Source: Cheiracanthium punctorium
Lineage: Eukaryota; Arthropoda; Arachnida; Araneae; Cheiracanthiidae
Direction: 5' to 3'
Assembly: GCA_038373885.1 (NCBI GenBank)
Contig: JAWZYV010019936.1
Span: forward strand, 310,001 to 374,000
Length of the DNA stretch: 64,000 nt
This document shows positions 11,981-24,740 of the stretch, one piece after another. Position numbers and translations under genes: made by a program. The notes under the pieces are model-generated. The model saw only the letters and a program-made list of their open reading frames with translations. It made no database searches and was not told where the DNA came from. Positions within the stretch are counted from its first letter, which is position 1; each line of letters starts with the position of its first letter.

Positions 11981-13825
11981 GTATATTTCCCCAGTGCCCC
12001 ACCTATACGGCCGTGATTCGGCGGAGGGCGTTGATAATTCCCCGATGCGAGCAAATCAAAAACCGCAGCCAGTGAAGTAAGAGGGGATATAAAGAAACAG
12101 CCCCGTTAGAAGAAAAAAAAGCAGGGATGCAGAAAAAAAGAAGAGTAAGGCGAAGGAGTTGTGTCGGACTAGTGACTGTGGACTGATTATTTTTTTTCTT
12201 GTTTTTTATGTACACGGGGGAGAGATGTGGTGGTGTGAAAGGAGCAGTCGTGACAATGTGTTTTTAAAAAAGATAATTTTGATGCTGTTCCACTGGGAAG
12301 GCCACACAGGTGGACAATAAATTACAGGAGGCGCCATGCAGTCGACGTTTTGGACACTATAAGCACAATGAACTGTCAACGTTAAAATATTTATGGCAGT
12401 CCCGAAAATGGTATGCAAATTTGGAGGGATATATTGTCCCAGTGCCCCACCTATACGGCCGTGATTCGGCGGAGGGCGTTGATAATTCCCCGATGCGAGC
12501 AAATCAAAAACCCCAGCCAATGAAGTAAGGGGGGGTAAAAAGAAACAGCCCCGTGAGAAGAAAAAAAAGCAGAGGTGCATAAAAAAGAAGAAGAATGAGG
12601 CGAAAGAGATGGCTACCTCATCATAATGGTGAATATACAAAATATTTATTTTCTCCCTGTGTTCGAGCCTATCGTGGGTATATATTATCCTCCAAAACCA
12701 CATCTCCCCAGATACTTTGTTATACTAAACTTGTTTGAATATTGCCTTTTGATTAATGTTATTGGGATGTCTAAGAATAAATAGTTGTTATTTGCGGCTC
12801 ATATAGCTTTTAGATTATTTCAGTGTTTAGATGTATTCCATTATTTTCCTTTCTTTCAGCGCTATTCTAGGAGAACTTGCCAGGTAGGTTATTCGCGGCA
12901 CAATCCCACGTTACGATCATCTTTGGCCTGAGCATTCATCAAATTTTAATTATTTCAAAATTCCACTAGAAACTTACCTTAGGAAGAAAATAACGTTTTA
13001 TCATTTGCTACAATTTTAGAGTATCGAGATAGCATTTGCTACTCTAGAATTTTACTGAACACCACTTATAATGAAGAATATTTAGTTTCAGCTTTTAAAC
13101 TGAGAGATAGTTAGCTTTATCAGGTTCATTAAATTAAACACTTCAGTTTTAAAATTGATGAAAATGTAAGATTCTTTTAAAATGTTTATGAAAACGACTA
13201 TTGACGAATAAACATGTTAAATAGGCTGGCTGAGGCCAGACAAACAATACGTGCTACAACGACAGTAGAATTAAAATGGAATGCCCAAACTTATAACACA
13301 GACACTAAGCTGACACTAAACTTCACATTGGCGAGAACAAAAACTTGGTCGAGAAAATCAACAACAATTACAGATCAACCATAAAATTTAAGGCAATGAA
13401 ATTAACGTAACAAAACCGTGAGCAAGAAATTTTAAAGGTGGTGCAGGGAGTCAAAAGTAATTTATGCCAACAAGGTGGGAAAAGAAGGGGAATCAAAAAT
13501 TCGCTGCAATTTCAAACAGATGCAATATAATTTATTTTTAGCCAAGAACGGCAACTCTCAGACTGACAAAAGAAACAATTAAATGGCTATTGCATACGAG
13601 AAAAGCGAAAGTACAGATTGAAAACCAAAGTGAGAAAAGTTAGAGCAAAAGAATGAGTTTGAATGCATGATTTTAAATAGATTAAATTTAAGAAATTGAA
13701 AGTAAATGAAAACTAATAATTGTAATCTACTTCACACCACTGTATTGTCGCCACATCGTAACGATTGCTTTACAGAAATGCTGTCTATTTTACACATCGA
13801 TATTTTAAATTAAGCAGTAAGAAAA
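11981..13825 (+). repeat. Tandem 1.85 kb unit U4 (distal, slightly more diverged)
   Basis: Same layout. It has more substitutions than U2 and U3 (for example AGGAGAACTTGCC for AGGAGTACTTGCC) and a shorter G run. It ends after AGCAGTAAGAAAA, where the array stops and unrelated sequence begins. Confidence 0.92.
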
Positions 13826-13957
13826 TATGTTTTTTCCGAATGTCTAATTAATTTTTTTCGATCCAGTAAGAAGATAAAAGGCTTGCAAAATTATTAAAAG
13901 GGCCCCTTCTGGCTCGCGGGGAGGAGCTTGGACGACACTGAATTAACTTATCGAAAA

Positions 13958-13992
<35 letters not shown>

Positions 13993-14099
13993 CTCCTTTA
14001 GAATCATACAGCACTCTGTATAATATAATTTTTTAACCCTCCAAGCGCTTGTCACGTAATCCTGCTAACTTCGTTCCAGTTTTCACTGCCATACATGTA
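13826..14099. other. Array edge with (TA)n microsatellite
   Basis: Unrelated sequence beyond the array, with a (TA)n run at 13961-13989. No gene recognised. Confidence 0.6.
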
Positions 14100-14300
14100 T
14101 AATTTAAATTTTTTATAACACTCGGATATTATAAAATATGTTTTGATATTAAAGCTTGTAAATAATTTAGAAGCTCATTTTTTAATGATTACAAATTTTC
14201 CTAACAAAATTTTATTTTTTTATATTTTTAAAGCTGCATGAAAGTTTCACCATGAAAACAACTTTACACTATTTGCCCATTTCCAAAACGCTCAGAGGGT
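14100..14300 (+). repeat. Dispersed AT-rich repeat fragment, copy 2
   Basis: The 3' part matches the reverse complement of 1-110 (AAAGCTGCATG, AACTTTAC, CCCATTT blocks). The family is not recognised. Confidence 0.5.
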
Positions 14301-15269
14301 TTTAATGAAACTTTATAAATGCAGATTATATATGATTGATTTCAAAACATGCAATAACTTAATACGGTGTCAGTGCGAATGTCATGAAAAGAAAAATTGA
14401 TGTTTATATAAGCCCAAATAAAATTATTTGAATAAAGTGGATCATAAAAAAGATAAACTATGAGTAGGTTTCAAAAGATACAATATCAAAGGCTTTATTA
14501 CTGATTCTGAAAAAAAACACTTACTGCCGGAAGAAAATATGTAATATTTTTCTACTATTTACCTATAATTTTTTAGTGATATCTGTAATATTTGCAATAA
14601 ATAATCACGTGTTAAAATAATCGTTCAGCCTTTTTTGTGGATTTATATTTTAAAGCATTTTTTGTTGTAATGAAATTAAAACTGACTCCTTGAAGATTTC
14701 AATTCGTCTACCTTCATCCATAATGGAAGATTTGAAAATTATCAAATATAAGGAATTCAAAACATTTTTCAACAATTTTTGTAACTCTCTACTAAATATT
14801 CAATTTTTAATTCCATTTTCATTTAATTTAATTTAGGTTGCATTTATTATTATGCTATAGGAGGAGTAATATTGTGCAAGAATAAAATGGTATAAATATT
14901 ATCATAGCATATCATTAAATTTTTAATACTATATTTCAGATGCAACAAACCATAACATGCAAGTTTGAAGATGTGCAGGTATAATTTGATAGATTCAATG
15001 TTTCCATTTTTGAAAAAAAAATCTCTGTTGTAATATTATTCATTTTAGAAAATGCTAAAGCTGTCTTAAGACAAAATTTATGTTAAAGTTTCTAACGCTT
15101 ACTGATTTCCAAAACAATTGGATAAAGAATATGCGGTATAAATCCTTACTGTTTTTTTGTTCATAGAGACAATAAGATAGTCATAAAGTATCCCTTTCCA
15201 TCAATTTTTGGACATGGTCTAGATCCAAAACTAAATCATAAGAAATTGTTTTTGAGAAATAAAAAAGAT

Positions 15270-15315
<46 letters not shown>

Positions 15316-15329
15316 TACACACACACAAA
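14301..15329. other. No gene recognised; (TA)n microsatellite
   Basis: AT-rich anonymous DNA. A (TA)n tract lies at 15274-15309. The open frame crossing it on the minus strand is a by-product of the microsatellite. Confidence 0.6.
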
Positions 15330-15510
15330 GTTCAAAAGAGTTTCGAGGCATTGAAAGGAAAATATAAAATTTATATAGACAAGATTTAGCTCTTTGAAAA
15401 TGTTCTGCCTTATTTATGGAGAATATGGAAACTCGTTCGAAAAAGTTAAACATGTTTCCGATACGTGATGAAAGAAATGTCGCTGGGAAGTAGAATATGA
15501 GAGAATAGGT
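15330..15510 (+). repeat. Dispersed repeat, copy 2 (partner at 1418)
   Basis: Direct homologue of 1418-1590, clearly diverged, with shared GAAAGGAAAATATAAAATTT and AAAGTTAAACATGTTT blocks. Confidence 0.6.
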
Positions 15511-18500
15511 GCAGTTATCTTGAAGGTAACGGATTTTCAAAAGATTGGAAAAGTGCTGTTACTTTTGTGTGCGGGTCTTGTAGTTTGTCACAGTCATCTT
15601 ATACGGGATCTACTGGATAAAGGAATTCTCCATATATTATATTTTCATTATTATTTTTTATCAAAAATCTAAAATCTATTTGTACTCTAAAAAAAATTCT
15701 AATTAACTGAAAAACGGATATTCGACAGAAATTTGGATACTTTTTAGTGCAGTAGTAACTATACCAACATCAGTCCAAAATATTGTCTACCACATTACGA
15801 ACCTCTTATTCATCAAAAAATGAAAAATCTATGTTATTTAGATTTCTCGAATCCGAGCTCATTGCAGTTACAGGTATGCACTCGTTGTAAATCCCTTACC
15901 ATGTTCATAACTCATCATTAAAATTTGCCTTATTCATGAAAAAGGAAACGTTCTTCATCATATCATCGATCAATAAATAAATTATTGAACTGGTGTGAAT
16001 AAGTATAAAAATAGTACGTAAAGGTGGCGTATAATGCGCATACGAATTATCTAAACATTGCCCCTATTCTTAAACTAAACAGTGTGTGAGCAAATCTGAT
16101 GTTAAAATGCATAACAATGTGCACTAATACCCATACATATAGTCCAGTAATTAACGATGATAGACATTTTAAACTTTTATTATAAACATCAAAAAGTTTT
16201 TTTTTAAGAAAAACATTGAGTCATAGAGCAATTGTAGTTTGGTCAATACAAAAACTTTCCTAAATATATACTCTAGAGTACTTTTAGCTACCAATATTTT
16301 TTAGAAAGGTAATATCATGAACATTTTAGAAATTAAGTTTTTTCATGTTGGCAACACAGCCGGCCTATCAATAGCCCTGCAAGTAAAACCCCAACTGACC
16401 TGCTCTTTTTATAATCAGCAAAAATTAGCTTTCAGAATAGTATTATTTTTATTTATTTATTATTAGTAGTATTTTGTCATATGTCTGTACAGCAACATGT
16501 CGTATTAGAATTTACGTATTTCTCAAATTGCGTTGTGAAAAAAAAAAAGAATTTACTGTAACATCATAGGTTTAAGTTCTATGGGTTTTATCAGGATATA
16601 GTGTTATGCGAGGGTTAGACTTGCTAAAACGACAAGAAACGAATAATCTATTCACAAGATTATTGTCTGAAGATTCTAACTGCAGTTATTATATTCAAGA
16701 CAGCGCGAAAGAATTCGTACTTTCTACAATTTCTGGAGAGGACCCAAATTTTAGAATTCTAGGAAGTCCCCGACTTACTAAAATATTTTCTCACGAAGAT
16801 TTCCTTCCCGTCATACCTACTCTACTGCAAGCCATACCTACTCTGTGGGTCAAAAGGCCTATTTCCAGACGCCGATGGATATGTAGGAAAACTTTACGAT
16901 AGGATCTGAGGCAGAATTCATTCTGGAAGATGTCATAAAGATGCTGCAACTAAATAACTACTTCTAAATGTCGAGCGAACAATTTTCTACTATATTGATA
17001 TATTTTTTCCTTTTCTTTTTTTCCAAACTTCTTCGCATTCATTTAGCAGGTATAGAATGTTTGAACCACTTTGGATGTAAGTTTATGATTCATGAGTTAC
17101 ATCTTTAAGTTGTTCCGTAGAGGCCTAGCCACAAAGTTCCATTCCCCTAAGAACACGGAAAGGGAAGCAGCACCGTATTGGCCTGTGCTCTCTTGGTTAG
17201 GCTGCTGTGGAGCCATGTATGCTAATGGGAGCTTATGCAGGTAAAATCCATTCGTATTTCCAATATCCTCCATGTTGAAACGATACCTGTGAGGGTGCGG
17301 ATTTCAGGTGCTAGGTCTCTCATCTGGAATTATCTCAAAATTAAAAGGCATATGCAACGTTGTTCTGTCTGATAGACTCCCCCCATGATGAAATGCCTAA
17401 CACTTGCCGCCCTCGTAGTGGTCCAGCCTCCAGTAGACCGTTAGCCCGAACATTAGAAAGAAAATAAATCTTTTACAAAATATGTTGTTTTTCTAACTAT
17501 AAGAAAAAAATTCAACTAATATAATTTTAAAATGCATTTTCAATTTCTTTACAAAAGTGCTAGAGTGGTTTTTTCATGGCTTTATGAAAATACTGCTAAG
17601 CATTTCTATGAGGACTTTACAATCTAAGGGGAAAAAATCTGTTATCTGACTTATATATTTCCGAAAAAAGTCCGATATATAAAACTTTTCGAGTAAACAT
17701 CGTGCTGGGAAGATATATTGATTTATCAGTCAGTTTCTATCCAAAGTTCAATTGAGGGAAACGTACTGGGTAGTAAGAACATTTTGAAATATATTTTTGT
17801 TCACATAAAAAATATTTTTACTCCTTCAAAATTGGCCTTAGTAAGATGCCACGGATATTTTTTACTTATTGCTCGTAGGACACGATATCGGTCTGATATT
17901 GTTTACATTTATAAGAGAGCGTCTCTCTTTTTTTTTTTTTTACTGTCAATTCTCATAGGATAACAGACAATTTTTAACATGACCGTTTTCTTGACATTGT
18001 TGCAAGGAATAGCTTTTTCAATTCCCTTGCTGAAACATTCATTAAAAAAATATTTATCAATATTTCGATATTTCGCAACCAAATTTAAACCGAGAAGAGA
18101 ATTTATGAATACATATATATTTGCTAACCCTAGCATTCTGGAATCTTCTTTATACTTTCAATTACGGTAAGCCATCAAAGTGACTGCTAATTTTTAATGA
18201 TGTGAGCGATCCAATTTTTGAATTCAAACAAATTTAAAACTCATTACGAGTCGTTTTTTTTAATGTATACACACTTTCAAAATCTATTAATGTCAAAAAT
18301 TGTTTCATTTACACATTTCAAAAGGATGGGTTTTACTCGTAATAGAAGATATAAAGAAAACGCCATAATACCACTGTTATAACATAAGACATAATTCTCA
18401 ATATATTTACTACATCTTTATGAATTCAAAACAAAAAGTTTTACCAACTATGAGCATCTAACCCCTTATACATAAAAGCAACCATATGCATCGTCAAAGG

Positions 18501-19683
18501 CAGTGAAACTCGCTCACAAAGGTATTTTAATGAGAAAATGAGGAGTCATAGAATCGAGTTGCAAAATAAATCAAATCACAAATCGTGTAACGATACGAAA
18601 AATAAAGGTCTGCTTGCTCTTTGTTCAGCCATCGTTCGTCGTATAGCAAAGCTATATGTACCATTCGTATAAAATTCTCGTAAAATTTAATTTGTTATCC
18701 ATACAATTTGCACAAGCTTAGTCTTCACATTTAATTTTGCATCAACTTCATTTTTTAATGGCATCACTATATTTTTATACTGAAGAAAAGAAGGGTTACC
18801 TTCAAATTGAGAACGTGTATGGAGTTTCAAAATATTTCACCAGATAGCAATTTCTCTCATCGGTAATTTAAAGTATGTATTATTTACTAGGAAAGTAACG
18901 TTTGTACCCTTTAGTTTTTGGATATTAAAAATGATTAAGGGAAAAGACCAGAGTACTGCAAATTTCCAGAAAATATATTTTAAGTCTTTGTACATCCATG
19001 AAAATGTCTCAATAGAATGAAATTTGATATTATGACAGATAGTAGATTAAGACATTATTATTTTTTTTAACTTTGTGAAATTCATGTATGTGTTTGTTCG
19101 TGCATTTGCAAAAACGGCTAAACATAATAGAATAAAGTAGAATAAAAGTCGGTAGCACGATAAATAGAGATTTATCTTAAACAATAAATATCGAATATTT
19201 TCCATTTATTCTACTGAAGCAAGAGAAGTGGGTTCGCCCCCCCCCTCCAAAATTACCAAATTTATAGATTTGTTAAAATTCTGCAAAATTTCCTATAGGC
19301 GTCATGTTAAAATGTCTGTAGTTTATCAAATAGAATTTAGCTGTACGTGCAGAGATCTCAGAATTTTTGAATAATAATGTTCACAATTTCTTAAAAAAAA
19401 AAAGATTTTGCTGAAATTTTATCTGCGCACTATGTGAAAATTACTAAAAGCGAGTAAAGTGAAATGTGTTATTGTATAATGTGGCTACTCAGCTTTAAAT
19501 ATAGACCTTTAAATTACTTGACTTATTTTTCAGATGTACCCTTAGACTGTTAAAAAAAATGTGAAAAATCTTTTTTTTTTCTACGAATCAAGTAAAATCT
19601 TCAAAATATAAATAAGTCGAACGCTGCAGTGTCAAATATAAACTTACTGCTGTTAAAAAGTATTTTTAAAATATTTTTTCAAT
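15511..19683. other. No gene recognised over ~4.2 kb
   Basis: Mostly AT-rich anonymous DNA. A 98-codon frame at 16606-16902 has balanced composition but no motif I can name. The stretch 17115-17460 is noticeably more GC-rich and could be a degraded element body or an exon-like island, but no terminal repeats or coding frame support either reading. Confidence 0.5.
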
Positions 19684-19687
19684 TTAA

Positions 19688-20356
19688 GGGGACGGTGGAC
19701 GTTATCAAAGTTTTTTTTTAATTTTTGTATAGATATGCTTTGAAGTATGACAAAATTAAATACTTAAAAAATTTTAAAAATTACATTTTTAAAATTTAAA
19801 TTTAAAAAAATTGAATTTCGAAAAAATGTCTCTTGCGCGCCAATTTCCAATTTTTCCTTCAATTTTCTCTTGTTATTATTCAAAAATGTACTCTGAACAA
19901 ATTGTCTTATTAATTTATAGATTCGTTGGAAAGTAAAATTTTTGGAAGTATTTTCATACGTTAACACTGAATTTTCACAAAATTTTCATGTTTTTATAAA
20001 CTTATATTGAATTTATATAATCTTAATGATCACCAAAACTAACGAATAAGAAAATTTATTCTTATATGTATCTTGAGTCTCTGTTATGAATTTTATAAGA
20101 CTTCTTCAAAAATTGTGTCGCAAGGGACATTTTAAAGACACAGATCTTCGAAAAATATTCATTTTGCACAAAAGGCATTTTTTCGGGCATTTAAAGGACC
20201 ATTTATGAGATACTTGCATTTTTTAAACGCTTATAACTTTTTTACTAATTAAGTTAGAGACATGCAGTTTGTTGTTTCAGATACAGTAAAAATCATTGAA
20301 TATGAATATATTAAAAAAATTGCGAATTTTTGGTAATGTCATAGCCCACCATCCCC
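19688..20356. mobile_element. TTAA-flanked non-autonomous TIR element, 669 bp
   Basis: Begins GGGGACGGTGGAC and ends with the complement of GGGGATGGTGGGC. TTAA immediately abuts each end (19684-19687 and 20357-20360). A TTAA TSD plus G-rich short TIRs fits the piggyBac or Kolobok type. No transposase frame is present. The 67-codon minus-strand frame inside is AT-driven. Confidence 0.85.
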
Positions 20357-20360
20357 TTAA

Positions 20361-21024
20361 TATTGATTACCGCTATCTTTCGTATCTACCGTAACTTTTA
20401 ATGACCTCTTAAAAGCTCACTCATAAGGCAAGAAACGTTAATTTTTAAATAAAATGCTTTCACTACTACCAATTAGAAGAATTTGTTTTATTACTTTTTA
20501 ACCTGTTAATTTTTTAACAATTCAGTGAAGTAATTACTTTGTTTTCTGTTTCTTTCCAATATGCTAATTCCATTTTATACTCCAAAAATTCTAACGAAAA
20601 TGCATACAATTCGAAATTCTACAAAATATATCAACTCATGCTTCAGCTACTTTTGTGTATTACACACGTGTATGAAAAGAATATCATTGCAAAAAATCTA
20701 ACATTGTGAAATTTTAAGTAATCCGGTTTGATGTCGAAATAGCAGGTTTCTGTGGCAATATATAAATAAATTTTCCCTTTGGAAAATTTTGATAAGAATT
20801 TCATGCATTTTCCTCAAAGTAATAATAAGAAATTTAACACAAACAAATATTTAAAACTATTATTATTTCATAAATCGGAAAATTTATTCTAGGATGCATT
20901 TTTCGCTCTAAACTTATTAAAATGTCTATCTTTAAGCAATTTAAAATGATACAGACAGCTTTAAACAATCAAAAATAAAGAGAAGGTTTTTTTTTTCTTT
21001 GATAGCCTTTAGTATACTTTAGTG
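20361..21024. other. No gene recognised
   Basis: AT-rich anonymous sequence with T runs. Confidence 0.6.
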
Positions 21025-21135
21025 GCAAATCCCCTTCTACAAAGTTTTCGTGATTGATCAGACAGAATTCTTGGTCTTAGATTAGGTGAAGGGGAAAGTT
21101 TGACAGAACAAATTCTTTTAAAATGTTTTACCTTT
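21025..21135 (-). repeat. Dispersed repeat family D, copy 1
   Basis: On the minus strand this reads TTTTAAAAGAATTTGTTCTGTCAAA, then ACCTAATCTAA, then TGATCAATCACGAAAACTTT. The same ordered blocks occur on the plus strand at 34085 and 35240, so it is one of three copies in the window. The family is not recognised. Confidence 0.65.
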
Positions 21136-21489
21136 AATGCAGTTTCTAAGTGTAACAAATTTTAGAGAAAATATTTAATTGTATTTCGAACTTGTGAATT
21201 CAAGGAAACAAAATATACTTTTATATTTGAATGAGTGCTATTGTTTGCGAAGGTATTAAATTTTAATTCAAAATTTCTATAGAATATAATTTATACATTC
21301 AGACATTTGTATTTATTCTGTGTACATATATTTGCTTATCTATGCAAACTGATTTTTAAAAAGTATAAAATACTACATAAACTTATAAATCCTTTGCATT
21401 ATTTACTGTTTTTAAAACTTGTCTATAGTCAATGGATTAAATATTTTCTTAAGTGAGATTTATTACATATATATGGATTCTTTTATTTA

Positions 21490-21575
21490 TGGGTAAGATT
21501 CAGTCGGGGATCGAACCCGACCGCCGGGAGTAAAATCCGAAACCGTAGTACGTTGTGTTACCCACCATACACTCT
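21490..21575 (-). other. tRNA-like pol III promoter fragment (SINE head or tRNA pseudogene)
   Basis: On the minus strand a TATGGTGGGTAACACAACG block resembles an A box. About 45 nt later comes TCGGGTTCGATCCCCGA, a perfect 5 bp T-arm with a 7 nt TTCGATC loop (B box). The sequence that would form the 3' acceptor strand (CTGAATC) has no partner at the 5' end, so this is not a functional tRNA gene. It is most likely the head of a tRNA-derived SINE. Confidence 0.55.
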
Positions 21576-21597
21576 TCAGAAAAAATTATCTTTATAG

Positions 21598-22075
21598 CTA
21601 CTTTATCCCTCAATCTTCAACGAATAATTTTCGTTCTCTACAGAAACGTAATATTTCCGTAAATTCTTCTGTATGGAAACGTAATATTTCCGTGAAATCT
21701 GAAGAAAAGGAAAAAAATCCGTTGAGCCTCAAACATTTTCCTCAATTGACAGGAGAAAAACGAAACGGATATTCGCCAAATAACGGATATATACCGGCAG
21801 CACTACTGCCAGAAAACTTTCCATGAATTGAAGAAATAACTTTTGAGTGAGCGTGTTTGTACTCTAATTTATTCCTCATTTTTCAATGAACAATTTCCGT
21901 ACTCCTTAGAAACGTTATATTTCCGTGAATTCTTCTCAGAAATCTGAAGAAAGAGGGAAATATTTCGTTGAATGCAAAAGGTTTCTTCAATTGACAGGAG
22001 AAAAAAGAAACGAAGATATTTCAGCAGCACTGCTGCAAAATTTTCGTGAATTGGAGAATATTCTTTTAAGTGTAC
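21598..22075 (+). repeat. Diverged tandem duplication, ~260 bp period
   Basis: Copy 1 (about 21598-21850) and copy 2 (about 21860-22075) share CAATTGACAGGAGAAAAA, ATTTCCGTGAA and GCAGCACT-CTGC blocks in order. The copies are clearly diverged. The frame at 21925-22122 is part of copy 2. Confidence 0.75.
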
Positions 22076-22977
22076 AATGTGGTTTTAAGTGGCTTATAAA
22101 AAAAACAATTATCCGCATATAGTTAAATTTTGTATTTAGAGCTGTTAAAACACCTACCCGTACAGCACAAGGTATGTGTATATCTATCGGAAGGCCAAGA
22201 TCTTCCATTCAGTATCAAATGGACCTATGTTAGAGATTATACGTGTAATCTCTCTAACAACCAGAAAACATATAGAATGTCTGATTTTTTTCACATCACT
22301 AAGATCTTTTGAAATATCCAGGAAGTAAATGTCTATTTCATATCTAGAAGATCTTGTTGGTTACTGTTTAACGAATCTTTTTTGGAGGTTCAAAGACAAG
22401 TCTTTGTAATTTTTACCATAGAACGAATTTAAAAAAAAATACTTAGCCAAACCTAATAACTGTCCAAATAACTGGGAGGGGCCCGTACTGAAGCTGCTTT
22501 TGAAAATGATTTAAGGTTTTGCTGATTCACTAAGCTTATAAAATTTTACCAAAGCATGCATGTATAAAAAAGCCCATAACAGCTAAATAATAGAAAATTC
22601 AAATCGATTTAAAATATCAAATTCCTCATTTCAATTCAGCCAATCTCATCGGATATATAAACAGTATCTTGCTATAAAGTTATTATTATTTAGTATGAAA
22701 TAGAATCTCTTTCACCAGAATTTAGCATATCCAGTTATTGAAGAACAATGAGGATGAGTGCAATAAATGCAACAAATATACAAAACATTATCTCTGCTAC
22801 CGTAATCTAAAATTTTCGAAGTTTTGCTAAATGTTTGCAAAGAATCCCAACATAATCCACAAGAAAACTTCATGATGGAAGTTGCATCATATTCGCCCTT
22901 GTCATGGCCGTTGCGTTATTCTCGCTTCATTGTATTGGAAAATTTTGTTGAAAAAACAGAAGATTTTGTTTCATTAA
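22076..22977. other. No gene recognised
   Basis: AT-rich anonymous DNA with short imperfect repeats (GATCTT motifs at 22198-22350). Confidence 0.5.
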
Positions 22978-23619
22978 GTTTGAAAGTGTATCATAATATA
23001 TGTATCGTCTCTATTTGTCATTCATTTTGCATTATGTTGAGAAAATTTATCGTAATGCATGAGTCGGTTCTTTTTATTTTTCTTGTTTCCATATATTGGA
23101 AACTTTATCATAATCCATGCACCGTTCCTATATTTTTTCTTCTTTCATTATGTTTGAACGTGCATATTGGGAAACAGGAGCTATAAGACTGTAGAATAGG
23201 AAAAGAAAATATCCGCTAATAACACTTTTGTACTCTTATTTACTTAACATGCGTTCCCATAGTAACTCAGACTTACGTACCTTGGAAAATAATCTTCCAA
23301 TTCGGTGTTCACAATTTATATCAAAACCGCGCATCTCAATAAAATATCTGAAGAAGAATATCTAAGAAGATCTTCATTCTTTTATCCAGTCATCTTTTTA
23401 GTAAGTCTTATTCAAAAATTCTTTTTGGATAATTTTATACAGTTTCAATCAATACCTATTTTCTGAGAACAAAGCTAAGCTTAACATTTATTAATCAATT
23501 ACTCGAAAAATGAGAGATATCTGGTTTATCGAGAATGTTCCTTTTTATTAAAGTAGAAACTCAGATATAAGAGTACAGTACCTTGTCATAGGTTAAAATA
23601 TGGCTCGATTCTCTACTGT

Positions 23620-24270
23620 AGTGCTATGGACTTATTTAGCAGTTTATGCGCCCAGACCCTCAGGTATTATTCAGGTCCTATCAGTTACTCACGAAAGGGT
23701 TCCATCATCATTCGGGCGTCTCGTTACTTGAAGCAGGGCTTCATCATCATTCGGGCCTCTCGTTGCTTGAGGCAGGGCTCCAGAATTATCGGCCGTCTGG
23801 TTGTTTCAGGCAGGGGCGTGCGACGCTCTCTGTAGTTTATGCAGCTCGCCTGTTCACGGCACAGACATCACGTGCTACTTCGCACCACGTTCTTAACTTG
23901 TCGCTGACTCGATGAAAGAATTCTAAATTCGAGAAATACGTCTTTGTGTTCTCTGCAGTCAGGGAAACGAATTCGTTATAACTTTCTTCTTTCCGAACGA
24001 GCAAACTATCTGTCTTGCTGTCCATTGGTCTGCTGTCTGAGAGGTCTCAGCCCCTCGTTCACTTTCCTTATTTATGTTGTACCTCTCGTTTTGGCCTCCC
24101 CTCCTTGGATGGTTTATATGCTCTGTGAATTTTCCCAGGCTTAATTTTTACGATCCTGCGAATTTATCCCATATATTTAACTTCCTGGCTTTTTGTGTTC
24201 TATTCTACCCTAATTCAATCCTCCCGTCTTTCAGTCGCCATCCCCTATCAAACTAGGTCTCATTCCTACA
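23620..24270. other. GC-richer island with ~40 bp tandem triplication
   Basis: Base composition is clearly higher in G+C than the flanks. At 23701-23817 a unit of about 40 bp (TCATCATCATTCGGGC, TCTCGTTGCTTGA, GGCAGGGCT) is repeated roughly three times. The island sits inside the minisatellite and looks like inserted DNA, such as an LTR or a retroelement body. No clear TG...CA ends or TSD were identified, and the protein frames through it are not recognisable. Confidence 0.4.
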
Positions 24271-24464
24271 GTGCACCCTCAGCCATTAGTCGGCTCTCTT
24301 AGTTGTTCCGGTTTTCAGTATGTTGAAAATGTATCATAATCCACACGTGATTTATATTGTTAACAAGTATTGTTAAAAAGTGTATCATATACTTTCTAAC
24401 ATAATAACAGCCATATTTATCTTTCTTGTTTCAATATATCGATAAGTCTGTCAAATGATGTTGT

Positions 24465-24655
24465 GTTCTGTTGTGGGAAAACGGCCAGTTCGCCACACGT
24501 GGGCTCTAGGCCGAAGAGTTGGGTTCCTTCTGTGGGAACCACTGAAAACTACGAACGGTTAGGTCGGCGAACGCGACCTGGTTTTGAACCATGCACCTTC
24601 CGTCTCCCAGTTCAGAGCACTATGCACTCGGCCAGTGTTGGGGTAAAAAGTCTAT
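24465..24655 (-). mobile_element. tRNA-derived SINE
   Basis: On the minus strand TGGCCGAGTGCATAGTGCTC (A box of tRNA-Leu/Ser type) is followed about 35 nt later by GGTGCATGGTTCAAAACC (B box). A ~120 bp non-tRNA body with CCACGTGTGGCGAACTGGCC comes next. It is inserted within the minisatellite region and has no coding capacity. Confidence 0.72.
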
Positions 24656-24740
24656 CAAAATCCATGTGTCGTTGCCTACTTTGCTTTCTTCATAATGTTT
24701 AAAAATTCATCATGTTTCATAAATCGCCCCTATTTTTCTT

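Larger units (their letters stand above)
22978..24740 (+). repeat. Degenerate ~58 bp minisatellite, interrupted
   Basis: Repeated GTTTGAAA-TGTATCATAATCCATG-CCGTTCCTATTTTTC-type units occur at 22979, 23036, 23096 and 23151. They resume at about 24319, 24368, 24635 and 24695. The array is split by a GC-richer island (23190-24318) and by a SINE (24465-24655). The 120-codon frame at 22824-23186 arises from the repeat. Confidence 0.65.

Noticed and set aside
16606..16902. 98-codon frame as a conserved exon
   Set aside because: Balanced composition but no recognisable motif, and no supporting splice structure that I could see.
21490..21575. Functional tRNA gene
   Set aside because: The acceptor stem does not pair although the T-arm is perfect.
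22824..23186. 120-codon frame as a gene
   Set aside because: Its second half translates the degenerate 58 bp minisatellite and there is no domain.
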